From positions 2,294,001 through 2,358,000 of the forward strand of contig NZ_CP012069.2 of the NCBI RefSeq assembly GCF_001189515.2: DNA of 64,000 nucleotides, in the 5' to 3' direction. The stretch is from Olsenella sp. oral taxon 807 (lineage in GTDB: Bacteria; Actinomycetota; Coriobacteriia; Coriobacteriales; Atopobiaceae). The translations under genes and the position numbers were made by a program. The notes beneath the pieces were generated by a model, which searched no databases, was not told the origin of the DNA, and saw only the letters and a program-made list of their open reading frames with translations. Shown one piece after another: positions 26,422-35,658 of the stretch; the first letter of the stretch is position 1; the number at the start of each line of letters is the position of its first letter.

Positions 26422-26427
26422 TATACT
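26422..26427 (+). promoter_or_regulatory. Candidate -10 of galE
   Basis: TATACT about 50 bp upstream of the galE start in an otherwise empty 150-bp gap. The -35 is weak. A small gcaccc...gggtgc hairpin left of it (about 26,339-26,358) could end the sigma-operon transcript but lacks a T-run. Confidence 0.35.
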
Positions 26428-26475
26428 GCTCAATAGGCTCTGACATATGCACACCACCTACCGCGCGGAGGAACT

Positions 26476-27531
26476 ATGAGCGAGCAGAAGGCCCCAGCCG
26501 ACAGCTGCGTACTGGTCACTGGCGGGGCGGGCTTCATCGGAAGTCACACCGTCGTCGAACTCCTCGAGAGGGGCTACCGGGTCGTGGTCGTGGACGACCT
26601 CTCGAACGCGAGCGAGAAGGTCCTCGATCGCATAGGCAAAATCACCGGAGAGAAGGCTGCGGCCAGGCTCTCGTTCTATCAGGCTGACGTGAGCGATCGC
26701 GCCGCGCTTGAGGCCGTCTTTGCGGCCAACGACATCGACTATGTCATCCACTTCGCGGGCTTCAAGGCCGTTGGCGAGTCCGTCCTAAAGCCCGTAGAGT
26801 ACTACTCAAATAACCTGAATACCACGCTCACCCTCGTGGACGTCATGCGCGCGCACGGCTGCAGGTCCATCATCTTCAGCAGCTCCGCCACCGTCTATGG
26901 TGACCCCGACGCCTTGCCCCTCACAGAGGAGAGTCCCAAGAAGTCTGCAACCAACCCCTACGGCTGGACCAAGTGGATGATCGAGCAGATCCTCTCTGAC
27001 CTGCACGTCGCCAACCCCGCATGGAACGTCGTGCTGCTACGCTACTTCAACCCCATCGGCGCACACCCCTCGGGGCTCATGGGCGAGGACCCCAAGGGCA
27101 TCCCCAACAACCTGCTGCCCTATGTGGCACAGGTCGCCGTTGGCAAGCGTGACACGGTCAGGGTCTTTGGCGACGACTACGACACACCCGACGGCACCGG
27201 CGTGCGTGACTACATACACGTGATGGACCTCGCGTCTGGCCATGTGGCGGCGCTTGCCTGGATGGCTGGGCGCACGGGAGTCGAGGTCTTCAACCTGGGC
27301 ACCGGTAGGGGCACGAGTGTGCTCGAGATCATCAAGGCGTTCTCGAAGGCCTGCGGGCGTGACCTCCCCTACGTGATCGAGCCTCGTCGTGCGGGCGACG
27401 TCACAGCCAACTACGCCGACTGCTCCAAAGCAAAGCGCGAGATGGGCTGGGAGGCCACATACGACATTGACGACATGTGTCGCGACGGGTGGAACTGGCA
27501 GTCCATGAATCCCAACGGCTACGAGGACTAA
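26476..27531 (+). CDS. galE: UDP-glucose 4-epimerase
   Basis: NAD-dependent short-chain dehydrogenase of 351 residues interconverting UDP-glucose and UDP-galactose for surface sugars and galactose use. The nucleotide motif is VTGGAGFIGSH. DDLSNASEKVLDRI, FAGFKAVGESV, SSSATVYG, the active-site YGWTK, NPIGAHPSG and DYIHVMDLASGH all match GalE. CGGAGGAAC precedes the ATG. The polyprenyl synthase gene begins 3 bp after its stop, so the two are cotranscribed although their products act in different pathways. Confidence 0.95.
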   Translation: MSEQKAPADSCVLVTGGAGFIGSHTVVELLERGYRVVVVDDLSNASEKVLDRIGKITGEKAAARLSFYQADVSDRAALEAVFAANDIDYVIHFAGFKAVGESVLKPVEYYSNNLNTTLTLVDVMRAHGCRSIIFSSSATVYGDPDALPLTEESPKKSATNPYGWTKWMIEQILSDLHVANPAWNVVLLRYFNPIGAHPSGLMGEDPKGIPNNLLPYVAQVAVGKRDTVRVFGDDYDTPDGTGVRDYIHVMDLASGHVAALAWMAGRTGVEVFNLGTGRGTSVLEIIKAFSKACGRDLPYVIEPRRAGDVTANYADCSKAKREMGWEATYDIDDMCRDGWNWQSMNPNGYED

Positions 27532-27534
27532 GCC

Positions 27535-28590
27535 ATGCCGAGCAACACCACAGACAAAGGGGCGGCCTTCAGGGCATATCTCGCCAAGAAGCGCCCCCTC
27601 ATAGAGGCCTACCTCTCCGAGCATGCCCCCGCGCCGCTAGGCGACGAGACGGTCGTGGGCGACGATCTTGAACGCTATCTCTATGGGCCCCTCAAGCGTT
27701 TCATGGCGTCGGGAGGCAAGCGTACAAGGCCGGTGCTCGTACTGCTCGGCTGCGAGGCAGTGGGCGGCACGGCGACGTCTGCGCTTTCCTGCGCTTGTGC
27801 CATCGAAGATTTCCAGTCAGCGGCACTCATCCACGACGACATAGCCGATAAGGGCACGCTGCGTCGTGGCGCACCCTGCATGCACGTCACCGAGGGGGTG
27901 GGAATCGCCATCAATGTGGCCGACCTCGCCCTCATAATTGCACAGTCCAGAATCCTGCGTGAGCGCTCGCTCTCGCCTGAGTTACGCGTGCGCATCCTCG
28001 AGGAATTCGCTGCCATGGAGGAGCGCACGCTCGAGGGGCAGGCACTCGACCTCGGCTGGGTGCGTGACGGGCGCTGGGATCTGAGCGTGGACGACTATCT
28101 TTGCATGGCAAGCCATAAGACCGCGTTTTACTCTGCCGCCTGCCCACTCTCCATCGGCGCCATCTGTGGGGGCGGCACCGACGAGCAGGTGGAGGCCCTC
28201 AGAACGTTTGGCATGGGTGCCGGTCTTGCCTTCCAGCTCCAGGACGACCTGCTCAACCTCGTAGGGAACGCGAAGACTCAGGGCAAGGACTTTCGCAGCG
28301 ACATCACCGAGGGCAAGCACACCATGGCCGTCACGTGGTCTCTCGAGCGCCTGCAGAACAGCCAAAGGGATGAGCTTATCGAGATTCTCACCTCACATGC
28401 CACGGATGCGGCCACGTTGGAGCGCGCAGTGGGGCTTATGGAGTCCGTTGGCGCCATCGAGGGCGTGCGTGACTACGCCCACTCGGTTGCCGAAAGTGCC
28501 AGGCGAGAGCTGGACGGCATCGAGCTCGCAGATGACATGTGCACGATCCTTGATTCTATGGCAGACTTCTTCGTAGAGCGCACTGGCTAA
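27535..28590 (+). CDS. Polyprenyl (geranylgeranyl/heptaprenyl-type) diphosphate synthase
   Basis: Head-to-tail isoprenyl chain-elongating enzyme of 351 residues. The first aspartate-rich motif is DDIADKGTLRRG. The second is QLQDDLLN, where the usual last Asp is Asn, a variant also known in some GGPP synthases. GKRTRP near residue 60 and the KDFRSDITEGKHTM block complete the family pattern. The residues just before the first motif (SAALIHDD) do not let me name the product length. It is likely for quinone side chains or undecaprenyl-type lipids. Confidence 0.88.
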   Translation: MPSNTTDKGAAFRAYLAKKRPLIEAYLSEHAPAPLGDETVVGDDLERYLYGPLKRFMASGGKRTRPVLVLLGCEAVGGTATSALSCACAIEDFQSAALIHDDIADKGTLRRGAPCMHVTEGVGIAINVADLALIIAQSRILRERSLSPELRVRILEEFAAMEERTLEGQALDLGWVRDGRWDLSVDDYLCMASHKTAFYSAACPLSIGAICGGGTDEQVEALRTFGMGAGLAFQLQDDLLNLVGNAKTQGKDFRSDITEGKHTMAVTWSLERLQNSQRDELIEILTSHATDAATLERAVGLMESVGAIEGVRDYAHSVAESARRELDGIELADDMCTILDSMADFFVERTG

Positions 28591-28668
28591 CATCGCAGGG
28601 CGAACGTCATGTTGCCAAGGGGGCAGCGATGCGAACATGCGTGACGATATCCTATGGAGGGGCGCAAG

Positions 28669-29577
28669 ATGGAAGCGATCAGAGAGGGTGCGAGTGGGGT
28701 TGCCGTGGAGGACATCCAGGACCGCCTCACATCCCTTGGCTACGAGATTGATGGGGACGAGGCAAGCAGCACGACCTTCGGCCCTTCCACCGCACAGGCC
28801 GTGGCGAAATTTCGCCTTGACCACAACATGAGCTTGGGAACCGAGATCGACTTCGCAACTTGGATGGCGCTCGTCGACGAGTGCTACCAGTTGGGTGACC
28901 GCACGCTGTACCTACGCCTCCCCAACTTCCATGGCCACGACGTCAAACAACTGCAGGAACGACTCAACATCTTAGGTTTCTCCTGCGGAAAGCCCGACGG
29001 TTGCTACGGCGTCCACACCGAGTCGGCCGTGAAGGAGTTCCAAGAGAGCCAGGGGGCATTGGCTGACGGCATGGCCTTCCAAGACACCTTCGATGACATC
29101 GAGCGCCTGCACCACGTCTGGGCCGGCAAGTCCGCCGCAGGACCGCATCCCATAGGTGGCGTGGGCTACGCCCGTGCCGCAGGCGTGCTCGAGAACACGC
29201 AGATCTCCCTCACAGGGGAGGATCCTATTGCGCGCAACGTCGCCGGACGTATCTGGAACCTAGCCACCGCCACAAGTGACAAAAGCTGCCTCGACCTGAT
29301 CGACAGTGTCGAGCTCGCACGAGACGACACGATCGTGATTGTGCTCGCGTCCTCGCCCCTACCCAAGCGCAGCAAGATGGCAAACATCGTCATGGACGAT
29401 ATCAAGACGCTGCCACAACGTCTGCGCACGGCCTGCGAGAGCTTTCGCAAATCGACGCCGATCGTTCGCATCGAGCTGCCTTTGGGGCTGAACTACGACG
29501 GCACGTTCACCACAGGGGACGCGCAGACCTTTGCGGTCACGGTGCTCGATGCCATCTGCACCGCATTCGACCATTAG
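28669..29577 (+). CDS. Protein with two peptidoglycan-binding domains
   Basis: Protein of 302 residues without a clear signal peptide. Two tandem PG_binding_1 repeats occupy about 1-65 (VAVEDIQDRLTSLGYEIDGD) and 78-140 (HDVKQLQERLNILGFSCGKPDG). The C-terminal part (about 150-302) is an alpha/beta region I cannot assign. The order of two PG-binding repeats then an enzyme-like domain recalls CwlM-type amidase homologs, but amidase zinc ligands are not evident. ATG at 28669 is favoured by GGAGGGGCGCAAG. Without a signal peptide, a role as a precursor sensor is possible, as for CwlM; this is inference. Confidence 0.65.
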   Translation: MEAIREGASGVAVEDIQDRLTSLGYEIDGDEASSTTFGPSTAQAVAKFRLDHNMSLGTEIDFATWMALVDECYQLGDRTLYLRLPNFHGHDVKQLQERLNILGFSCGKPDGCYGVHTESAVKEFQESQGALADGMAFQDTFDDIERLHHVWAGKSAAGPHPIGGVGYARAAGVLENTQISLTGEDPIARNVAGRIWNLATATSDKSCLDLIDSVELARDDTIVIVLASSPLPKRSKMANIVMDDIKTLPQRLRTACESFRKSTPIVRIELPLGLNYDGTFTTGDAQTFAVTVLDAICTAFDH

Positions 29578-29647
29578 GCAACTCTCTGCTAGAATGGCTC
29601 TGCACTCGCGTTTTGCAGTGAGAGTGTCTGCGCTCTCACGTGAACTC

Positions 29648-29721
29648 TGGGGTATCGTCCAATGGCAGGACAGCGGTTTTTGGTGCCGTCAATGGGGGTT
29701 CGAATCCCTCTGCCCCAGCCA
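29648..29721 (+). tRNA. tRNA-Gln (anticodon TTG), CCA encoded
   Basis: A cloverleaf folds by eye: acceptor TGGGGTA with TGCCCCA and discriminator G, D stem GTCC/GGAC, anticodon stem GCGGT/GCCGT with loop TTTTGGT (anticodon TTG), T arm GGGGT-TCGAATC-CCTCT (one weak pair) and encoded CCA at 29719-29721. An extended -10 (TGCTAGAAT) lies about 50 bp upstream. The gene directly downstream is an odd hypothetical on the opposite strand. Confidence 0.95.
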
Positions 29722-29810
29722 CCTCCCACCGAGTGCCTCGAAGGCTCTCGTGAAGTTCGTGTGGAGCGGAGCGTCGAGTCTGATGCCACCTGGGATCTGC
29801 GTACGCAACC

Positions 29811-30977
29811 TCAGGCCTTTCCCCCATTCCTTGGCACGCCCCTCAAAAGCTCGGGAACCTCCCGCTCGTCAAGGTTCGGATGCATGTGCTGGGGCCGCCC
29901 CAGCCAAGCAAGGAGCATACCGAATCTTTCTTTGTCAAGTGCGCCACGCTCTGGGAAAGTGGTGTGTATAAGAGCGGAGAGACGCTCTACCTGCTTTTCG
30001 AAGGAACCGGCATGTCTCATGTGGCTCGCGTTGAAACACAGCTGTCGCACCCCCATAGAGAGCAGCTCATCGCGACGCCCCTGGTCCTGGTAGGTCTTCT
30101 CCGGATCCCCCGTATGCTCGGAGTCACTCTGGTACTCGACGCTCACGCGGACCTCCGGCCAATACAAATCGACTCGGTAGTGGGTGGGAGATCCTCGCAG
30201 GACATCCTTCCTCCCGAGCGGAATGGGATAGTTGATCTGGGGAACTGGCATACCGAAGCCCCCGATCGCAGTGGGCAGCGTAAGTGCCATTATGAGCTGC
30301 GACTCCTTTGGTGACGCCGACCCGTCTCGCACCCAAGCGAGCGCCCTCTTGGCACGCCGAATTCCCCGTACCCCCGAATCCATCCCATCGAGCAAGCGAA
30401 GGATACGCTGCACGCTCGTGAGCGGTGTCCGCTCACGGAAGCCTTTTCTCGTCTTCCAGTCCAAGCTATAGGTGCCACACAGCTCAAGGCCCAACTCCAC
30501 GAGTCGGATGAACGACATGTCGTTCGCAGACTCAACGAAGCACGCCTCCGGAGACAGTATCATCGCCTTGCCAAAGCCACAGACACTACCCGGAGCAAGC
30601 CTTGTGGAGAGGCACCTGCACCGCACACCCTGTCGTCTCGTACGTCTGTTTTGATGACCCACAATGACCTCAGGCTCGACACCAATGGAGTCAAACTGTC
30701 GCAGCGAAAGAGTCCGCAGCACGATAGCATCGGCAGTGCAGCGCTCAAGGCTGAACCCGCGTACCATCAAGGCAGAGGGAACCGTGTTACGCGGAGACCT
30801 TCTCCAACACTCGAGTGCGAAGTCACCGGCATACAGCACCGTCCTGTCATCAGCTACCGCTTTGTTTGTGACTCCACATGACTCGCCTCGCACCAGGCCG
30901 CTCCCTCCCCCGCTTGCCTTCTTCTGCTGTGAGCGGAGCGTAGCCACACGCCATCGCACGCCGCAGAACCTTGCCAT
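29811..30977 (-). CDS. Hypothetical protein with a Vsr/DUF559-like endonuclease fold at its C-terminus
   Basis: About 388 residues (start uncertain; a TTG at 31034 and ATGs further in are alternatives). The N-terminal half is basic and unrecognised; its SFIRLVELGLELCGTYSLD region looks like proteins annotated as AbiEi-antitoxin-like in actinobacteria. The C-terminal part (YRVDLYWPEVRVSVEYQSD, then DELLSMGVRQLCFNASHMR) has the D-x-E-x-Q spacing and strand order of small Vsr-like nucleases, with Gln instead of the usual catalytic Lys. Function unknown. No toxin gene is adjacent, so a toxin-antitoxin role is not supported. Confidence 0.55.
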   Translation of the reverse strand: MARFCGVRWRVATLRSQQKKASGGGSGLVRGESCGVTNKAVADDRTVLYAGDFALECWRRSPRNTVPSALMVRGFSLERCTADAIVLRTLSLRQFDSIGVEPEVIVGHQNRRTRRQGVRCRCLSTRLAPGSVCGFGKAMILSPEACFVESANDMSFIRLVELGLELCGTYSLDWKTRKGFRERTPLTSVQRILRLLDGMDSGVRGIRRAKRALAWVRDGSASPKESQLIMALTLPTAIGGFGMPVPQINYPIPLGRKDVLRGSPTHYRVDLYWPEVRVSVEYQSDSEHTGDPEKTYQDQGRRDELLSMGVRQLCFNASHMRHAGSFEKQVERLSALIHTTFPERGALDKERFGMLLAWLGRPQHMHPNLDEREVPELLRGVPRNGGKA

Positions 30978-31034
30978 CACTATACGTCCCGGATAGACGA
31001 GCGGCGCAACATCCACGCCCACCGACTGCGGCAA

Positions 31035-31395
31035 ACTGGCAGGCAGCTTGCGCGTTTCTCACAGCAAGACAATTTCTTCGCAGGTCAGCGCCATGCACCC
31101 GACACCCAAAAGCACGAAAGTTCAGATGGAGGGATGAGAAAATGCCTGGTATCTGATGTTCTCGCGGATTTTGGCACGAGACGATGGCACAGAGTCCCAC
31201 TGAGGGCCAGACAACTTCACCAAACGTCGCGAGATACGTCAAGACCGTGCGCGCATTCGTCAGATATCGCGATGCCCCGTCACCTCCCCATCAGCGCACC
31301 CCGGTTATTTGACATCCCAATAGTGCGCCTGCACCTCGATACCCCCACAGTAACAGGATTTGGGATCGGGTTGGCGGGAGTCCTCGGCAGGGCGT
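31035..31395. other. Intergenic stretch without a recognised gene
   Basis: Frames here are short, Arg-rich and overlap each other on both strands; I see no family resemblance or ribosome site that decides a gene. The stretch separates the minus-strand hypothetical protein from the 21-bp repeats. The string ggatttgggatcgg near 31,358 matches one at 2.2 kb. Confidence 0.3.
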
Positions 31396-31615
31396 GCCAC
31401 TCGGTGGCGTCGAGTGCACCGTCTTCGTGCCACTCGGTGGCGTCGAGTGGAGATAATTTGCTTGCCAACTGCGGTTTTGTCCGCTTTCGCGCCACTCGGT
31501 GGCGTCGAGTGCACCGTCTCCGCGCCACTCGGTGGCGTCGAGTGGCACGACACTGAGGCTGCGGTGACCTTGGGTATCTCTATCGAGCCGCAGCGCCACT
31601 CGCTGTCATCGAGTG
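31396..31615. repeat. Five copies of a 21-bp palindromic repeat (gccactcggtggcgtcgagt)
   Basis: Copies begin at 31396, 31429, 31491, 31524 and 31595. The first four are exact; the fifth has a changed centre (gctgtcat). Arms CACTCG and CGAGTG flank a 7-bp centre. Two pairs with the same 33-bp spacing (31396-31450 and 31491-31545) show that a block was duplicated. The related string gccactcgacgtcgag occurs in the 24.2 kb repeats, so the two sites share an ancestry or a binding motif. No gene is seen in the stretch up to glmU. Confidence 0.85.
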
Positions 31616-31809
31616 GCGCGACAGGTATGTTCCGCGTGCCCCTTTGCGTCGCTCTATGGCGTCACGCATCTCCTGTCGTGTCACTACGAGAAAAACCGTC
31701 AAGTCACGCTCCACGCAGGACTTGCCAGACGGGCTGCGCTATTATGTGACATAGGTTTGCGCACTGGCAAGCCGAGCGAAAGCAGACGTCATTTCACCTT
31801 GGAGGCCAC

Positions 31810-33213
31810 ATGCCAAGCACAGCGATCATCCTTGCCGCCGGCAAGGGTACGCGCATGAAGTCCCGACACCCAAAAGTCATGCATAGGCTACTCGACCGCC
31901 CACTAGCTTGGTGGGCGGTCCGCTCTGCACGACAAGCGGGAATGGAGCGTATCGTCCTCGTCGTTGGTAGTGGCGCACAGGAGGTGCGCGACTACTTTGC
32001 CGCAGACGGAGATGCGGACGCGTCCATCGAGTTCGTCGAGCAAAAGGAGCGACTCGGCACCGGGCACGCGGTGCGCTGCGTCCGCGATGCGCTCGGTGAG
32101 CTCAAGGGGCCCGTCGTCGTCATGTACGCAGACATGCCGCTGGTCCATCCTCAGACCATTCGCTCCCTCGTGAGCGAGGCGAGGGCCAAGCACAATGCCT
32201 GCACCGTGCTTTCGATGACACCGCCCGACCCCTCGGACTATGGTCGCGTAGACGCGAGCGACGACGGCACGGTCAGGGCCATCATCGAGCACGAGGACTG
32301 CACGCCCGAGCAGCGCGAGGCGCTCAGGGAGTGCAACTCGGGCCTCTACTGCTTCTGCGGCAGGCGCCTCTTTGCCAACATCGACAGGATCACCAACGAC
32401 AACGCCCAAGGCGAGTACTATCTCACCGACATGGTAGGCATCTACGTGGGCATGGGCGAGCCCGTCTCGGTTGTCCATGCGGATGACTACCACGAGCTGC
32501 TCGGCGTGAACAGTCGCTCCCAGCTGGCGGTGGCCGCCAAGGTCATGCAGCGTCGCATCAACGAGGGGCTCATGGCGGAGGGCGTCTCCATGCTCGACCC
32601 CGAACAGGTCTGGGTCGGGGCGGAGGTTAGGGTGGGGCAGGACACGACGTTGCTTCCCCAGACCTTCCTCTGGGGCAGGACGATCGTCGGCTCCGACTGC
32701 ACCATAGGACCCAACAGCCGTCTGACGAACGCCACGGTCGGCGACCGCTGTCTTGTGGACGAGACCATCATCGTGGACTCCGCCATCGACAACGACGTCA
32801 GCTGCGGACCTCGTGCCTACCTACGCGGCGGCGCCCACTTCCATGACAGGTCCAAGGCAGGCACACACGTCGAGCTCAAGGGCACCGAAGTCGGGGTGGG
32901 TTCTAAGGTCCCGCACCTCTCCTACCTCGGCGACGCCCGTCTCGGCTCTGGGGTCAACATAGGTGGCGGCACCATCACCTGCAACTACGACGGCAAGCAC
33001 AAGAGCCGCACCGAGATAGGCGACCATGTCTTCATCGGGTCAGATGTCATGCTCGTTGCCCCCGTCACCATCGGCGACAACGCACTCGTGGGCGCGGCCT
33101 CGTGCATCACGAAGGACGTCCCGGCGGGAGCCCTCTCGCTCGAGCGCTCCAGACAGCTCACGCAACGGGGTTGGGCAGACGCATATTGGAAACGACTCGA
33201 GGAAGAGGACTAG
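31810..33213 (+). CDS. glmU: Bifunctional UDP-N-acetylglucosamine pyrophosphorylase / glucosamine-1-phosphate N-acetyltransferase
   Basis: Cytoplasmic enzyme of 467 residues for the last two steps to UDP-GlcNAc, feeding peptidoglycan synthesis. The N-terminal uridyltransferase has LAAGKGTRMKSRHPKVMH, EQKERLGTGHA and NDNAQGEYYLTD. The C-terminal left-handed beta-helix (about 250-467) has the acetyltransferase active region PHLSYLGDARLGSGVNIGGG and NYDGKHKS. An AAGGAG-free but TTGGAGG-containing leader (ttggaggccac) precedes the ATG. The prs gene begins 4 bp after the stop, the common glmU-prs pairing. Confidence 0.97.
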   Translation: MPSTAIILAAGKGTRMKSRHPKVMHRLLDRPLAWWAVRSARQAGMERIVLVVGSGAQEVRDYFAADGDADASIEFVEQKERLGTGHAVRCVRDALGELKGPVVVMYADMPLVHPQTIRSLVSEARAKHNACTVLSMTPPDPSDYGRVDASDDGTVRAIIEHEDCTPEQREALRECNSGLYCFCGRRLFANIDRITNDNAQGEYYLTDMVGIYVGMGEPVSVVHADDYHELLGVNSRSQLAVAAKVMQRRINEGLMAEGVSMLDPEQVWVGAEVRVGQDTTLLPQTFLWGRTIVGSDCTIGPNSRLTNATVGDRCLVDETIIVDSAIDNDVSCGPRAYLRGGAHFHDRSKAGTHVELKGTEVGVGSKVPHLSYLGDARLGSGVNIGGGTITCNYDGKHKSRTEIGDHVFIGSDVMLVAPVTIGDNALVGAASCITKDVPAGALSLERSRQLTQRGWADAYWKRLEEED

Positions 33214-33217
33214 AGGC

Positions 33218-34213
33218 ATGTACGAAAACCTGAGTAGGCCCAGGCTCTACGAAAAGGAGATCAAGCTCTACAGCGGAACCAGCAACCCCGCCCTTTCCGC
33301 GCGGATAGCTAACATCCTCGGACTCAAGCTCCAGGGTCTCAAACTCGAGAAGTTCTCCAACGGCGAGATCTATGCCCGCTTTGAGGAGTCCGTCCGCGGT
33401 GACGAGGTCTTCTTCATCCAATCCATCGTCGGAAAGAACATCAACGACATGCTGATGGAGACCCTCGTCGTCGCCGATGCGGCAAGCCGTGCCTCGGCCA
33501 AGAGCTTCACAGCGGTCCTGCCCCACTATGGCTACGCTCGTCAGGACAGGAAGGCAGCCTCACGTGAGCCCATCACCGCGCGCCTGATCGCGAACCTCCT
33601 CGAGATTGCCGGCGTCGACCGCGTGATCGCCCTCGACCTGCATTCCGGACAGATACAAGGCTTCTTTGACGTGCCCGTCACCCACCTCACGGCGCTCTAC
33701 CTCTTTGGTGATTACTTTAGGGCCAAGGACTTCGACTGGGCGGACACCGTCGTGGTCTCCCCTGACATGGGTCGCGCCAAGGTTGCCAAGAAGCTCTCTG
33801 ACTACCTGGGATGCGAGGTCGCCATCGCACACAAGAGCCGTCCCAAGCACAATACCGCCGAGGTCATGGGCATCATCGGAAACATCGTGGGCAAGACCTG
33901 CATCATCAACGATGACATGATAGACACCGGCGGCACCCTCGTGGGCTCGATCACCAAGCTCAAGGAGATGGGTGCGGGTGACATCTACGTATCGGCCACG
34001 CACGGCATCTTCTCGGGCCAGGCCATCGAGCGCCTAGAGCGTGCCCCCATCGTCGAGTGCGTCGTCACCGATGCCATCCCCTGCGCCGTCGCCAACACGC
34101 CCGGCTCGAAGATCAAGCAGATCTCGGTCGCAGAGTCGCTTGCCCTGTGCATCTACAACGTATACATGGACAACCCCGTCTCGGAGGGACACAGCGGCAA
34201 CTCCGAGATGTAA
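33218..34213 (+). CDS. prs: Ribose-phosphate pyrophosphokinase
   Basis: Makes PRPP from ribose 5-phosphate and ATP, for nucleotides, His and Trp. The 331 residues begin MYENLSRPRLYEKEIKLYSG, followed by KFSNGEIYARFEESVRGDEVF, YGYARQDRKAASREPITA, the DLHSGQIQGFFDVP block and the PRPP loop INDDMIDTGGTLVGS. The correct start is the ATG at 33218, 4 bp after glmU; the frame stays open further upstream only because of overlap with glmU. A strong hairpin follows the gene. Confidence 0.97.
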   Translation: MYENLSRPRLYEKEIKLYSGTSNPALSARIANILGLKLQGLKLEKFSNGEIYARFEESVRGDEVFFIQSIVGKNINDMLMETLVVADAASRASAKSFTAVLPHYGYARQDRKAASREPITARLIANLLEIAGVDRVIALDLHSGQIQGFFDVPVTHLTALYLFGDYFRAKDFDWADTVVVSPDMGRAKVAKKLSDYLGCEVAIAHKSRPKHNTAEVMGIIGNIVGKTCIINDDMIDTGGTLVGSITKLKEMGAGDIYVSATHGIFSGQAIERLERAPIVECVVTDAIPCAVANTPGSKIKQISVAESLALCIYNVYMDNPVSEGHSGNSEM

Positions 34214-34246
34214 AGTCGAACGGGGTCGCCGACCGGTCAAGAACGC

Positions 34247-34279
34247 AGGCCGCTCCCACAAGTGTGGAGGGAGCGGCCT
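34247..34279 (+). terminator. Hairpin after glmU-prs
   Basis: Perfect 11-bp inverted repeat aggccgctccc / gggagcggcct around an 11-base loop, 34 bp after the prs stop. No T-run follows, so it may be a weak terminator or an mRNA-stabilising structure. Confidence 0.6.
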
Positions 34280-34436
34280 TGCAAGACGAAACTGCGGCAT
34301 ATTTTTCTCTTGTCTCGCACAAGCAATATGAAATACTGCTAAAGTAGATTCTTATACGTAGAGATGGCGGCGGGCGCTTCTGCCTGCTGCCGAGCGTTCA
34401 CCTGTTGACGCCGTGACAGCATGTTTGGAGGCTCTG

Positions 34437-35537
34437 ATGGGCGAGAATCGCTTCTGCACTAACTGCGGTGCCGAGCTTGTGGAAGATGCGACCTTTTGTG
34501 TCAACTGCGGCCAGCCCGTCGAGGTGGCGGACACGAGTCCGACGAAGACCGCAGCCATGCCAAACCTGCAGGAGGCCTTCCCCGAGACTCAGTCCGAACC
34601 TGCCTATTCGCAGCAACCCGCCACAGACCCCTTTGAGCCCATGGGAGCTCCCTTCCAACCGTCAGTCTCCACCGTTTCCGGTGCGGCACAGTACGCCGTC
34701 CCCAATGCCCCCAGCCCGGCGCAGTATGCCGTCCCCGTCTCACCACCCGCAGCGACCCCCATACCCACAGCCACCCAGGCACCCAAGGACTCCTCCAAGA
34801 TCTTCACCACCGTCTCGATCGTCATCATCACGCTCTCGCTGGTCGCGAGCGTCGGAGCCCTGATCTACCTCTTTATGCCCACGCCAAACAACGCCCTGCA
34901 ACAGCAGGGAGCCGCCGTGTCGAATGGCGCGAGTGGCAACGCAAACAACTCAGGTGGCAACACCGGCACGAACGGCAACTCAAACTCGGGTTCTGGCACG
35001 AACGGCAACACGAATCCCACACAACCCACCACGCCAAACACAACGAACACACCGAGCACGACGAATACGAACCCAACACCCAACACCACGACGTCACAGC
35101 AGCAAGCCGACAGTCAGTTTCGCTCTGAGCTCGTCTCCTACTACAACAGGCTCTCCGGCTACGACAGCAGGATCGCAAGCGCGGCGGACACCTTCAACCA
35201 CAACTTCCTCTCATCGAGTATGTCGACAAGGCAGAGCTACGCAAGCTCCTGCTCGTCACTCCTAAGCGAGGTGCAACAGCAATCGAACGCTGTCTCGTCG
35301 CTGTCGGTCCCCTCGGGGTCAGCCTATGCCGAGCAATACAGGCTCATACGACAGTGCTACCAGGATCTCGTTGAACGCGCGGACTGCCTCAACAGAGGAT
35401 GGCAGATCAGCATCAGCTATAGCAACCCCTCTGCTCACGAGGATGAGATCCTCGAGCCCATCAGATCTAACGCCTCGGGCGGCAACAACATCTATTACAC
35501 GGACTACAACAACACCTACCCGAAGATCAAGTTGTAG
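34437..35537 (+). CDS. Zinc-ribbon membrane protein with low-complexity linker
   Basis: Protein of 366 residues. Residues 1-35 form a zinc ribbon (CTNCGAELVEDATFCVNCGQ, two CxxC pairs), followed by a Pro/Ser/Gln-rich segment, one membrane helix (IFTTVSIVIITLSLVASVGA, near 124-150), a Gly/Asn/Thr/Ser/Pro linker (about 160-225) and an outer helical domain (QQQADSQFRSELVSYYNRLS onward) I do not recognise. Topology would place the ribbon inside and the domain outside. ATG 34437 follows TTGGAGGCTCTG; an in-frame start 24 bp upstream has no such site. Function unknown. Confidence 0.7.
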   Translation: MGENRFCTNCGAELVEDATFCVNCGQPVEVADTSPTKTAAMPNLQEAFPETQSEPAYSQQPATDPFEPMGAPFQPSVSTVSGAAQYAVPNAPSPAQYAVPVSPPAATPIPTATQAPKDSSKIFTTVSIVIITLSLVASVGALIYLFMPTPNNALQQQGAAVSNGASGNANNSGGNTGTNGNSNSGSGTNGNTNPTQPTTPNTTNTPSTTNTNPTPNTTTSQQQADSQFRSELVSYYNRLSGYDSRIASAADTFNHNFLSSSMSTRQSYASSCSSLLSEVQQQSNAVSSLSVPSGSAYAEQYRLIRQCYQDLVERADCLNRGWQISISYSNPSAHEDEILEPIRSNASGGNNIYYTDYNNTYPKIKL

Positions 35538-35658
35538 GCGCACGACCGGTGCAACCCGACGCATAGGTCCAGCACACACAGGAGCGGCGTGATGGCGTAC
35601 GTTGGACTGTGCGTCCTACACGCTCGCAGACACAGCCCGGCACGTGATATGCGGCGCC

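Noticed and set aside
29811-30977. AbiE-type toxin-antitoxin system
   Set aside because: Only a weak AbiEi-like resemblance and no AbiEii nucleotidyltransferase gene is adjacent.
31134-31749. Overlapping ORFs on both strands around the 21-bp repeats
   Set aside because: All are produced by translating palindromic repeats, with no ribosome site and no family match.
34041-34331. Small plus-strand ORFs after prs
   Set aside because: They lie in the last codons of prs and the hairpin; there is no independent support.
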